A stretch of DNA of 58,046 nucleotides, taken from a virus. Shown piece after piece: positions 1 to 7,615 of the stretch. Position numbers and translations under genes: made by a program. Each line of letters starts with the position of its first letter. Position 1 is the first letter of the stretch. The DNA lies in IMG/VR virus record IMGVR_UViG_3300032294_002030, positions 1-58,046 of that record; one strand, written 5' to 3'. The notes under the pieces were generated by a model. It did not search any database and was not told the DNA's origin. It worked only from the letters and a program-made list of their open reading frames with translations.

Positions 1-809
1 CTGTTACGCCATCTAACACTGTTACTCCGTCTATTACACCATCAAATACCGTCACACCGTCCAACACCCCAACACCATCTAATACAGTCACGCCATCTAA
101 TACAGTTACTCCGTCTGTTACGCCATCCAACACCCCAACGCCAACAGTAACTCCTTCTCCAATATGTGCGTGTACAAATGTAGGACAGTTTAATTGGGGA
201 TTCACGTTATCGGAATATTGTTCGTCACCAAGCGTACAGAATTTTTCTGAAGATTGTAGTGGTAGAATCTTTTTAGGAACCGGGTGTGTTTCTTTATTCA
301 CGGGAGTTATTTTAATAAGTGGAACTTTATATACCGTGGTTAATGGAAATGTAACCGGAACTACGGCATGTCCATCACAAACTCCTACGCCTACTCCATC
401 GAATACGGTTACACCTTCTGTTACGCCTTCTAATACAGTTACTCCATCTAATACGGTTACGCCTTCTAATACAGCCACTCCATCCAACACTGCTACACCA
501 TCTGTTACGCCTTCTAATACAGTTACTCCATCGAATACAGTTACTCCGACCAACACTCCAACTCCTACAATAACCCCTACAAACTCTCCTCCAATGGGAG
601 AATGCTATGCGGTAGGACCGTTTGATACGGGGGTTGTTAGATATTATCCGGTAGGAGGAGGAACGGCTGACCTATCACCGTCAGGAAATTCACAATTCGT
701 GTGTAGTACCGCAACTCCTGTTTACATTGGATCCGGAACCAGCCCCGTAATTGGAGGATGCTTTACTTCTTGCACCAATAATTCACAATGCGTTGATTGC
801 AATGCTTAA
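1..809 (+). CDS. Virion surface protein with Thr/Pro/Ser-rich linkers (5' end missing)
   Basis: The reading frame is open from position 3 to the TAA at 807-809, so the gene begins outside the window; a GTG at 336 is an internal codon. The visible part alternates low-complexity linkers (about 3-160 and 372-595, repeats of the type TPSNTVTPS) with two compact Cys-containing modules (about 163-370 and 596-806). Such spaced modules are typical of phage tail-fibre or capsid decoration proteins, but I do not recognise a named family. The mucin-like linkers are candidate O-glycosylation sites, of interest because the right end of the window is rich in glycosyltransferases. Structural role is inferred from composition and from the tail genes downstream. 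Confidence 0.6.
   Translation, partial: VTPSNTVTPSITPSNTVTPSNTPTPSNTVTPSNTVTPSVTPSNTPTPTVTPSPICACTNVGQFNWGFTLSEYCSSPSVQNFSEDCSGRIFLGTGCVSLFTGVILISGTLYTVVNGNVTGTTACPSQTPTPTPSNTVTPSVTPSNTVTPSNTVTPSNTATPSNTATPSVTPSNTVTPSNTVTPTNTPTPTITPTNSPPMGECYAVGPFDTGVVRYYPVGGGTADLSPSGNSQFVCSTATPVYIGSGTSPVIGGCFTSCTNNSQCVDCNA
3..160 (+). repeat. Minisatellite coding TPSNTVTPS-type repeats, first block
   Basis: Degenerate tandem units based on ACNCCNTCNAANAC encode Thr-Pro-Ser-Asn-Thr-Val linkers. Variation sits mostly at third codon positions, suggesting the peptide rather than the DNA is maintained. Confidence 0.7.
372..595 (+). repeat. Minisatellite coding TPSNTVTPS-type repeats, second block
   Basis: Second low-complexity linker of the same gene, again Thr-Pro-Ser-Asn-Thr units with silent variation between copies. 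Likely a flexible spacer between the two Cys-containing modules. Confidence 0.7.
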
Positions 810-834
810 TGACCACACTACAAAGGAAAATGTT

Positions 835-1074
835 ATGAATGAACAATTGCCTACCGAAGTAACAGTTCAGATTCCACTTGCGCTGGAGCAGCTTATTAAA
901 ACAAGCAATGAACTATTGAAGAACTATCAAACAAAATTAATGGAAAAAATTCAACAAGCAAACGCCGACTTAATGCAACTCATGCAGTTACACCCAAGCG
1001 CGGGATGGCGGCTTGATATGGATAGAATGGTATACACCCGCCCTATAACGGAAGACGACATCGTTCAGATGTAA
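835..1074 (+). CDS. Small hypothetical protein
   Basis: 79 residues, charged, predicted mostly helical in the first 50 residues (LALEQLIKTSNELLKN), ending in a short motif GWRLDMDRMVYTRP. I chose ATG 835 because AAAGGAAA lies at 822-829; in-frame starts at 751 and 802 would overlap the previous gene and lack a comparable ribosome binding site. It is one base from the helicase gene and probably co-transcribed with it. Function unknown. Confidence 0.6.
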   Translation: MNEQLPTEVTVQIPLALEQLIKTSNELLKNYQTKLMEKIQQANADLMQLMQLHPSAGWRLDMDRMVYTRPITEDDIVQM

Positions 1075-1075
1075 T

Positions 1076-2959
1076 ATGCATCCGTCGTTAGATCAAGTAA
1101 TTTTTACTTGGGGAAAATATAAAGGACAAACGTTGGGGAATGTTAAACGAACGGCTCCTCAATACTTACAGTGGCTCTCTACCATGACATCTTTACCTGC
1201 GGTGTGGGTAGAAGCATCTAAACGAGCGTTGCTGGGAGACGATGTATCCGACTTAGCGCTTCCGCGAGTAAAAACTTCAACCGTCCCACAAAAAAAGAAT
1301 GATGAGCGTATCGGCCCAATAACCGTTGATTTAAAAACCACATCAACGGCGTTTATTATTATGCCGTATAATAAGTCATTAATGGAACAATTTAAGTATG
1401 AGATTGATGGTAGAAAGTGGGACGGTGATGAAAAACGATGGGAATTTCCGGCAGTTCATTTGCCCAAGCTTAAAAAATTATTTCCACGGGCAACGTTTTC
1501 AGACAAGGCCGATCAGTTATTATCTAAGTTAACTGAGCGTAGAGAAGAATTGGATGAAATCAGAGAACTAGAAGATACCGAATTTAAAGTTCCCGGGTTA
1601 AAACTTGATCTATTTCCATATCAAAAGATTGGAGTGCAGTTTGTAGATAGAGCCGGTGGAAGATGTTTAATAGCAGATGCTCCGGGGTTGGGAAAAACTG
1701 CACAGTCAATAGCTTACGCACAATTGCATAATCTAAAAACGCTAATCGTATGCCCATTGTCGGTTGTAGTTAATTGGAAACGTGAAATCAAAAAATTTAC
1801 CGGAAAGGAAAGCACGATATGGGACAGCAAATCATATGACGGTAAACTCGGAAATCAATTTCATATTAGTCATTTTGATGCAGTTGGTAAAAATAATCAC
1901 TGGCTTCGTGACCAAAAATTTGATTTACTTGTGTGTGACGAGGCAACCTATCTTAAAAACCGTCAAACAATACGGGCAAAAAGTATCTTGGGTTCTTGGA
2001 AAGAGCGAAGAAAATACCCCGGAATAAAAACAAAATATGTTATATTCTTGACGGGAACTCCGGTAATGTCTAGGCCAGTTGAAGCATTTTCTTTGTTGAA
2101 TTTCTTGGACAAAGAGCGGTTCAATAATTTCTATCATTTTGTACAGCGATATGGTGGATGGAGAGGCCAAGCTCCAATGAACCTTCAAGATTTACATGAT
2201 CGCACAAAAGATTTAGTTATCAGACGAAAGAAAGAAAATGTATTCAAAGAAATGCCACTAAAGCAACGAAATGATTTATATGTAGAACTAACACCGCAAG
2301 AAAGAAAAGAATATACTCAACTGCTAAAAGAAATGTTTGGTAAGTGGAAACTGGAAGGTAAACCTTCCGTTCAACACATGCCTAAGCTACAGGGGTTTTT
2401 AATCGAAAAGAAATTACCTAGGGCTATAGAAATGATAGATGAATTCTTAGACAATGATAGATCTATTTTGATTTTTAGTTGTTATCTGACTCCACTTAAA
2501 CTACTGAAAGAGCATTACGGGGACAACGCGGCAATTTTAACTGGTGAAATGAATAGAACAGACCGTCAGCAATCTATTGATAATTTAGTAAACAAAAAAG
2601 CAAAAGTGGGATTGTTTAGTCTCAGGGCGGCTGGTATGGGAATTGATGGATTGCAACATGTCATGGATACCGTGGTATTTCTTGACATGGGCTGGTTACC
2701 AGCCGAACACGAGCAAGCGGAAGATAGAACGCATAGAATTGGTCAAAAGAATCAAGTACAAGCATATTATATGATATGCGAAGAAACCATCGACGAATAT
2801 ATGCGGGATATTTTGAAAGAAAAACAAGCGATTGCCGATATAATTGTTGACGGTTCGTTAGTCACCCCTGACAGAAATAAATCAATGTTTAAAGAATTCG
2901 TACGACGAATTAATCAGAATTTAAACCAAGCGTTCAGCGAAGAAATTGAAGATTTTTAA
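1076..2959 (+). CDS. SNF2-family DNA helicase/translocase
   Basis: 627 residues. Residues 8-35 (WGKYKGQTLGNV..PQYLQWL) resemble the short DUF3820-type module; about 88-140 (MPYNKSLMEQ, WDGDEKRWEFP) resembles the HARP region of SMARCAL1-like annealing helicases. The SF2 motor follows: motif I DAPGLGKT near 201-208, motif II DEAT near 288, motif III LTGTPV, and motifs V-VI GMGIDGLQ and EDRTHRIGQ near 547-557. Family members remodel branched or stalled DNA, so a role in replication-fork or recombination repair comparable with T4 UvsW is reasonable but inferred. It sits among tail genes rather than with the replisome. Start ATG 1076 follows the previous stop by one base. Confidence 0.9.
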   Translation: MHPSLDQVIFTWGKYKGQTLGNVKRTAPQYLQWLSTMTSLPAVWVEASKRALLGDDVSDLALPRVKTSTVPQKKNDERIGPITVDLKTTSTAFIIMPYNKSLMEQFKYEIDGRKWDGDEKRWEFPAVHLPKLKKLFPRATFSDKADQLLSKLTERREELDEIRELEDTEFKVPGLKLDLFPYQKIGVQFVDRAGGRCLIADAPGLGKTAQSIAYAQLHNLKTLIVCPLSVVVNWKREIKKFTGKESTIWDSKSYDGKLGNQFHISHFDAVGKNNHWLRDQKFDLLVCDEATYLKNRQTIRAKSILGSWKERRKYPGIKTKYVIFLTGTPVMSRPVEAFSLLNFLDKERFNNFYHFVQRYGGWRGQAPMNLQDLHDRTKDLVIRRKKENVFKEMPLKQRNDLYVELTPQERKEYTQLLKEMFGKWKLEGKPSVQHMPKLQGFLIEKKLPRAIEMIDEFLDNDRSILIFSCYLTPLKLLKEHYGDNAAILTGEMNRTDRQQSIDNLVNKKAKVGLFSLRAAGMGIDGLQHVMDTVVFLDMGWLPAEHEQAEDRTHRIGQKNQVQAYYMICEETIDEYMRDILKEKQAIADIIVDGSLVTPDRNKSMFKEFVRRINQNLNQAFSEEIEDF

Positions 2960-2973
2960 TATTTATGTAAGAG
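2960..2973 (+). promoter_or_regulatory. Candidate phage late promoter (TATTTAT GTAAGAG)
   Basis: The gap before the hub gene carries TATTTAT at 2960-2966 followed directly by GTAAGAG. Near-identical strings precede genes at 38534, 54744 and, on the minus strand, 35145. It is the only motif I see in this 45-bp gap besides the AGGAGG ribosome binding site at 2993-2998. Promoter function is inferred from recurrence and orientation. Confidence 0.4.
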
Positions 2974-3004
2974 CATACAATTATAATTTATTAGGAGGTT
3001 ATGC

Positions 3005-3757
3005 ATGAGTGACACAAAGTTATATCCAAGCGAAGTTATTGATTTGCCTTCAAAGGGGTTATTCTATCCAGAAAACAGTCCTCTTCGTTCTGGCCAGATT
3101 GAGTTGAAATATATGACGGCAAAGGAAGAAGATATCTTAAGTTCAAGAAACTTAATTGAAAAAAATATTGTGTTAGATAAGTTGCTAGACAGCCTTATAC
3201 TAACACCCGGAGTAAAATCGTCTGATCTTTTGGTTGGGGATATAAATGCAGCGATGGTCGCCACAAGAATTTTAGCATATGGAAAGGACTATCCTGTTAC
3301 TGTTGTTTGTCCTAATTGTGGAAGTGAAATAGAAGAGGTTGCAGATTTAACGCAATTAAATACAAAAAACGAACCAACGGAAGCTACGAAAAAAGAGTTT
3401 ACGGTTGTTTTGCCGGTCTCAAAGGCAGAAGTTAAACTTAAGCTATTGACTAGAAAAGACGAACATGATGTTGACAAAGAAATAAAATCTCTTAAAAAGG
3501 CATCGTTAGATGTATCAAACGAGTCAACCGCTAGACTGCGGGCTATCATCGTATCAGTGAACGGAGACGCTTCCAGATCAACGGTGTGGAACTTTGTGGA
3601 AAATATGTTAGTTAGAGATTCTCGGTTCATAAAGGAGCAGTATAAAAAGCTATTGCCTGACATTGACTTGACCATAAAAGTTGCATGCACATGTGGTGAC
3701 GACCCTGTTTCCGTGAGGTTGCCGATAGGGCAAAACTTTTTTTGGCCTGACGCCTGA
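3005..3757 (+). CDS. 26: T4 gp26-like baseplate hub protein
   Basis: 250 residues in the zero frame. The N-terminus (LPSKGLFYPEN, MTAKEEDIL, LDKLLDSLI) matches the T4 gp26-type baseplate protein family (PF12322). A CPNCG pair near residue 101 and a CTCGD pair near 229 could together form a zinc site. In T4, gp26 belongs to the baseplate hub assembly pathway with gp51, gp27-29. The ribosome binding site AGGAGG at 2993-2998 is the strongest in this region. The frame closes at TGA 3755, but a seven-T run at 3737-3743 leads in the +1 frame into a further 63 codons that look genuinely coding (next entry), so the full-length product may be about 309 residues. Confidence 0.75.
   Translation: MSDTKLYPSEVIDLPSKGLFYPENSPLRSGQIELKYMTAKEEDILSSRNLIEKNIVLDKLLDSLILTPGVKSSDLLVGDINAAMVATRILAYGKDYPVTVVCPNCGSEIEEVADLTQLNTKNEPTEATKKEFTVVLPVSKAEVKLKLLTRKDEHDVDKEIKSLKKASLDVSNESTARLRAIIVSVNGDASRSTVWNFVENMLVRDSRFIKEQYKKLLPDIDLTIKVACTCGDDPVSVRLPIGQNFFWPDA
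3737..3745 (+). promoter_or_regulatory. Candidate +1 frameshift site (TTT TTT TGG)
   Basis: In the hub frame the codons are AAC TTT TTT TGG. A Phe tRNA on 3740-3742 can re-pair unchanged on 3741-3743, putting the ribosome in the +1 frame at GGC 3744. That frame reads GLTPEYKVQTHKAM and on to the stop at 3935 without a start codon being needed. A -1 slip would meet TGA almost at once. A one-base insertion in the T run, natural or from sequencing, would look identical. Confidence 0.5.
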
Positions 3758-3782
3758 ATATAAGGTACAGACGCACAAAGCG

Positions 3783-3935
3783 ATGCTCACGGCAGCACAT
3801 TACTCGAAGGGCGCCTTTAGTGTTATGGAATTGTACCAAATGCCAGTTTATTTAAGAAATTTTTATATAAAAGAATTTAATGAACTTAAACGAAAAGAAT
3901 CGGATGAAATAGAAAAAGCGTCTAAGCGGAGATAA
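3783..3935 (+). CDS. gp51-like small hub assembly protein, probably the +1 extension of the gp26-like gene
   Basis: From ATG 3783 the product is 50 residues (MLTAAHYSKGAFSVMELYQM..). The same frame is open upstream to the T run at 3737-3743 and the extra residues GLTPEYKVQTHKA continue the protein plausibly. There is no usable ribosome binding site close before 3783; the nearest purine-rich stretch, AAGG at 3762, is about 17 bases away. I therefore favour expression by frameshift from the upstream gene. The pattern with MPVYLRNFYIKEFN recalls the short protein that accompanies gp26 in T4-like phages; naming it gp51-like is from memory of family pattern and tentative. Confidence 0.55.
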   Translation: MLTAAHYSKGAFSVMELYQMPVYLRNFYIKEFNELKRKESDEIEKASKRR

Positions 3936-3937
3936 TT

Positions 3938-4309
3938 TTGATACGTCTTTACGATCTGTTAATTCAACATGACAGAGCATATACCGGGATAGCCGTGCGC
4001 GGTTCCCCTCTTATCACAGTAACAAATAATTTTCGAGTGTATAAAGGATTGTCGATATCCGGCAGTCCTTTATATACTATTAAAAACAATAAATTATTTA
4101 ATGGTATAGCGGTATCTGGATATCCGTTGGCTACGTTAGTTGGGGATTTGATTTTCTTAGGGTCTGATGTTGCAGGAGTTCCTATAGCAAGGATTCAAAG
4201 AACACGATCTTATAAAGGAATTAATATAGCCGGTAGTCCTGTGGTTACTGTTCCTAGCGGAAACATACTAACCTTATTTGCCGCAACGTATCATGCGTTG
4301 TTGGGATAA
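3938..4309 (+). CDS. Five-repeat small tail-region protein
   Basis: 123 residues beginning with TTG at 3938, supported by GGAG at 3928-3931 with a six-base gap. Nearly the whole protein is five tandem units of about 20 residues sharing G-x-x-x-x-G-[SYV]-P-[LIV]-x-[TR]-[IVL]: GIAVRGSPLITV, GLSISGSPLYTI, GIAVSGYPLATL, GSDVAGVPIARI, GINIAGSPVVTV. The regular hydrophobic spacing suggests a small beta-solenoid or beta-propeller-like fold. It lies between the hub gene and the tape measure, so a tail role is likely. No family recognised. Confidence 0.65.
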   Translation: MIRLYDLLIQHDRAYTGIAVRGSPLITVTNNFRVYKGLSISGSPLYTIKNNKLFNGIAVSGYPLATLVGDLIFLGSDVAGVPIARIQRTRSYKGINIAGSPVVTVPSGNILTLFAATYHALLG

Positions 4310-4312
4310 TAT

Positions 4313-7300
4313 ATGGAAATAGAAAAACAACTAGAAGAAACATATTCTCAGATTAGAACACTGCGAGAAGAGTTAGAAGGAAAGCGAGAAAAGTGGAGGT
4401 CAATGAGCACGACCGTAGTTACCTTAAAGGGTGCTGTACGGGCGGCTGTTGCTCGAATTACTGAAATAAAGAACAAAGACGCTACTTTACTTGCGGAATA
4501 TAATAAACTAAAAGAAGCGTTTGAGTCTGCGTCGAAGACAGAAAAAACAAGAATATCATCTAGAATTTCCGAAATAAACAAAGAAAGAAAGGCTATGTTA
4601 GACACCGGTAAATCCGACGCCGCGAGTATAACAAGAAACCAAGATGCCTTGCAAAAAATCGTAGATGGTACGGAGTATAAAGGACTACAGGATGAAATTT
4701 CTGGGTTGGAAGCAAAACTAGACGAGCTAGAAAAAAAGCATACCACTCTGTTTGAACAAATAGCGAAAAAGGCAGCCACTCCAGAAAAACCGGCTAAAAA
4801 ATCTAAAAAAACTACAACTCCCAAAGCACCGAAAGTAGTAGATGTTGCGCCATCTATCGTTGCTGCGGTTACCCCTACCCCAGCACCAACGACCGTTTCT
4901 GCTACTGAACCTAGCATTTCTCCAAGCTTAGTAGAACAGGTGTCCACTCCTACAACGCCTGACGTAGTGGCTCCTGCCATAGAGCCAAGTTTGGTTGCTG
5001 AATCGGCAAAGAGCACACGTAAAAAAACAACGACCCCAAGTCCAGCACCAACTGCCACATCGTCTGGTGGTGGTGGCGGAAGAAAAAAGCCACCAACTCC
5101 TGCCCCCGCTGCCTCTCCCCCGCCTCCTCCGGAAGAACGCTCCGGACCAAAGGACATTAACGCCGGTAGAGTTCATGATAAAAAAGCGGCGGAAAAAGAA
5201 GCTAGATTCACAGAAAAGCTGTATAAAGAAATACAAATTGCGCTGGAAACTCATGCAAAGTTTTTGAATGAAATAATTAATCAGCGCCGTCTACATCTGG
5301 AGCTAGAAGCAAAAGAGATGGAAGCAACTCGTGTTAGACGACAAAAGTTAGAAGCAGATTATGATAAGTGGTGGCAAAAATCATTAGATGATCGACAAAA
5401 GAAAATAGAAACAGAAGCGATATTTGAGAATAATATTCACGAACAGCGCAGAAAGCACTTAGAAAATCAAGCTAAGCAACTTGAGGTAGAAGCGAATTTC
5501 ATGAATGATTTGCACAATCAACGCGTTGCTCACATGCGTGATGAAGCAAAGATGATGAACGATGCGCTTGATAGACGTATAAAACTACAAGAAGATTATG
5601 ATGCGTGGTGGCAAAAAGCAATCTTAGAAGACGCGAAATTTCAAGATGATTTATTTAACCAACGTCAAGCGCATATGCTCAAACAAGCATATTTTGAAAA
5701 TAATTTGCATGACCAGCAGACTAAGCATATGCTTGAGCAAGCGTATTTTGAAAATAGCTTATTTGATCAAAGAAAGAAACATATGTTGGAACAAGCGTAT
5801 TTTGAAAATAGCTTATTTGATCAAAGAAAGAAACATATGTTGGAGCAGGCGTATTTTGAAGATAGTTTATTTGAACAAAGAAAGCGAGCAAAAGAAAAAC
5901 AAGAACGTGACGATAGAGAAGCGATTGGTAAGGTTAGTAAATTCGCAAACTATATCGTTGGGATATTTGCGTCTATTTCAAAAAACTTATTAGACGTAGC
6001 AAATGAAATACGAAAAGTCCAACAAATGTTTGGTGTAAATGCGGGCGTTGCGGTTAGATCAATAACATCTAGTTTTGTCGAATCCTTTAAAAGTTTGTTT
6101 TCCGGTTCGAATAATCCGTTTATAACACGAGAACAAATACTTGAAGCGGCTAGCGTTTTTCAAGAAGAGTTCGGTGGAGTCTTAACTGGAGAGGCGGCTG
6201 CATCTATTGCACAGAGAAGTGTTCGTCTTGGTATAACTCCTGCTCAACAAGCTCTTGCTAGACGAGTATTTTTAACTCAGACGGGTGGAGACAGAGAAGC
6301 CGCGATTGACGCGGAAAATAAGTTTATCGCAGAATTTGAAGCTAAAAACTTAACGGCAAAAGATGCAATGCAAGCTATTGCCGCGTATTCAGATTTGCTC
6401 GCAAGAAACGGAACTCGCTTTCAAACTTCGTTTGCGCGAGCCGCAATAGATGCTAAAAAGATAGGCGTCGATTTATCTAAGGTAGATCAAATTGGCGACA
6501 ACATTATCGGTAACTTTGAATCATTCTTAGAAAGCTCCGCTGAATTAGGAGCTATGGGATTTGGTTTAGACACAAACCGATTGGCAGAACTTGCCGAAAT
6601 GGGCGATACCGGGGCTCTTTTTAACGAGCTTCGTTCGCAATTAGCGGCTACTGGTAAAGACATAACCAGACTAAGACGGTCAGAGCAACTAGCATTATCC
6701 GAAGCGTTTGGATTATCTATAGCAGACATTCAACGACTTGCCGGAAAAACGACCGGTTCTGGCGAAAAAACGATGGAAAACTTGCAAGAAGCGGCAAACA
6801 GTACGCTATCTAGTATAGTAAATACATTAGAAAAGATATTTAATGTAACGAGTGTAATGGTTGGTGTCCTATCAGGAGCCATTTCGCTGTTGTTGGCCGG
6901 TATTGAATTTAACACTGCGCTTATTGCATCAGGAAAAGCAGTTGGTGGTATAGGGGGAGCGTTTGGTAGATTGATGGCTGGGCCATTGGGAGGAATTGGA
7001 GCCGGTGTCGGCAGAATGCTTCCTATAGCTGCATTGGCTACAACGGCTGCTACTGCAACAGTTGGGTCATATAATGCAGCAAAAGAAGGAAACCTTGCGT
7101 GGAGTTTATTAGCGGCGTTAGGCGCTGCCGGTGCGGGTGCCGGTGCAGGAGCGATGTACGGTAGCTTTTTAGGATTACCCGGCGCGGTTGCCGGTGCATT
7201 GCTTGGTGGTGCGGTTGGGTTGGGTGGAACTGTGTTGGGTGCTATGACAGGAGACGATGTTATTTCTAAGTCTGGTTATGGAAAGCGAGCACTTGTCACG

Positions 7301-7603
7301 CCTACCGCAACGGTTGCATTGAATGATAAGGATAATATCGTAGCATTTGCCGATGATATGGTTTCGCGAGAAACGGGCCTAAAGATGCTTTCGAAGGGAG
7401 AAATCGCATCCAAGGCTACGTCAACTTCACCTCCACCGTCTGTGGATTTAAGTGCATTAGAATCCAAGTTAGATAAAATTGTGACTGCAATTGCAGGAAT
7501 GGGAATATATATGGATGGTAGTAAAGTAGGAAAGGTATTGGTAAACAGCGCAGATTCTACCTCGGTAGGTGTATTCCGCACCCAAGCAAAGGCAACGTTT
7601 TAA
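4313..7603 (+). CDS. Tape-measure-like tail protein
   Basis: 1096 residues. Residues 1-150 are a charged coiled coil; about 165-285 is an Ala/Pro/Thr linker with runs of Gly and Pro; about 285-545 is a long coiled coil with tandem 18-residue repeats (441-530) and repeated DYDxWWQK segments; the C-terminal half has hydrophobic stretches near 846-870 and a Gly/Ala-rich segment near 930-985 resembling transmembrane helices. Length, coiled coils and hydrophobic C-terminal segments fit a phage tape measure, whose length sets tail length and which may enter the cell membrane during ejection. Position before the LysM and hub genes agrees. It could instead be a T4 gp29-like hub component. Confidence 0.7.
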   Translation: MEIEKQLEETYSQIRTLREELEGKREKWRSMSTTVVTLKGAVRAAVARITEIKNKDATLLAEYNKLKEAFESASKTEKTRISSRISEINKERKAMLDTGKSDAASITRNQDALQKIVDGTEYKGLQDEISGLEAKLDELEKKHTTLFEQIAKKAATPEKPAKKSKKTTTPKAPKVVDVAPSIVAAVTPTPAPTTVSATEPSISPSLVEQVSTPTTPDVVAPAIEPSLVAESAKSTRKKTTTPSPAPTATSSGGGGGRKKPPTPAPAASPPPPPEERSGPKDINAGRVHDKKAAEKEARFTEKLYKEIQIALETHAKFLNEIINQRRLHLELEAKEMEATRVRRQKLEADYDKWWQKSLDDRQKKIETEAIFENNIHEQRRKHLENQAKQLEVEANFMNDLHNQRVAHMRDEAKMMNDALDRRIKLQEDYDAWWQKAILEDAKFQDDLFNQRQAHMLKQAYFENNLHDQQTKHMLEQAYFENSLFDQRKKHMLEQAYFENSLFDQRKKHMLEQAYFEDSLFEQRKRAKEKQERDDREAIGKVSKFANYIVGIFASISKNLLDVANEIRKVQQMFGVNAGVAVRSITSSFVESFKSLFSGSNNPFITREQILEAASVFQEEFGGVLTGEAAASIAQRSVRLGITPAQQALARRVFLTQTGGDREAAIDAENKFIAEFEAKNLTAKDAMQAIAAYSDLLARNGTRFQTSFARAAIDAKKIGVDLSKVDQIGDNIIGNFESFLESSAELGAMGFGLDTNRLAELAEMGDTGALFNELRSQLAATGKDITRLRRSEQLALSEAFGLSIADIQRLAGKTTGSGEKTMENLQEAANSTLSSIVNTLEKIFNVTSVMVGVLSGAISLLLAGIEFNTALIASGKAVGGIGGAFGRLMAGPLGGIGAGVGRMLPIAALATTAATATVGSYNAAKEGNLAWSLLAALGAAGAGAGAGAMYGSFLGLPGAVAGALLGGAVGLGGTVLGAMTGDDVISKSGYGKRALVTPTATVALNDKDNIVAFADDMVSRETGLKMLSKGEIASKATSTSPPPSVDLSALESKLDKIVTAIAGMGIYMDGSKVGKVLVNSADSTSVGVFRTQAKATF
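5633..5902 (+). repeat. Five tandem 54-bp repeats in the tape-measure gene
   Basis: Units begin at 5633, 5687, 5741, 5795 and 5849. The unit at 5741-5794 recurs unchanged at 5795-5848, and the unit from 5849 differs slightly; the two earlier copies are more diverged. Each unit encodes 18 residues of the pattern AYFENSLFDQRKKHMLEQ, likely a helical coiled-coil module. The near identity of the later copies suggests recent duplication. Confidence 0.85.
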
Positions 7604-7615
7604 TGAGATTTAATA

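Noticed and set aside
1-595. Tandem repeats resembling a CRISPR array
   Set aside because: Units are short, in frame, degenerate at third codon positions and have no unique spacers of constant length; they encode a protein linker.
4348-5157. Long minus-strand open frame (269 codons) opposite the tape-measure gene
   Set aside because: It mirrors the Ala/Pro/Thr-rich low-complexity region of the plus-strand gene, has a biased hydrophobic translation and no plausible ribosome binding site or promoter.
5633-5902. 54-bp direct repeats as a CRISPR-like or iteron array
   Set aside because: They are contiguous, with no spacers, and multiples of three inside a long reading frame.
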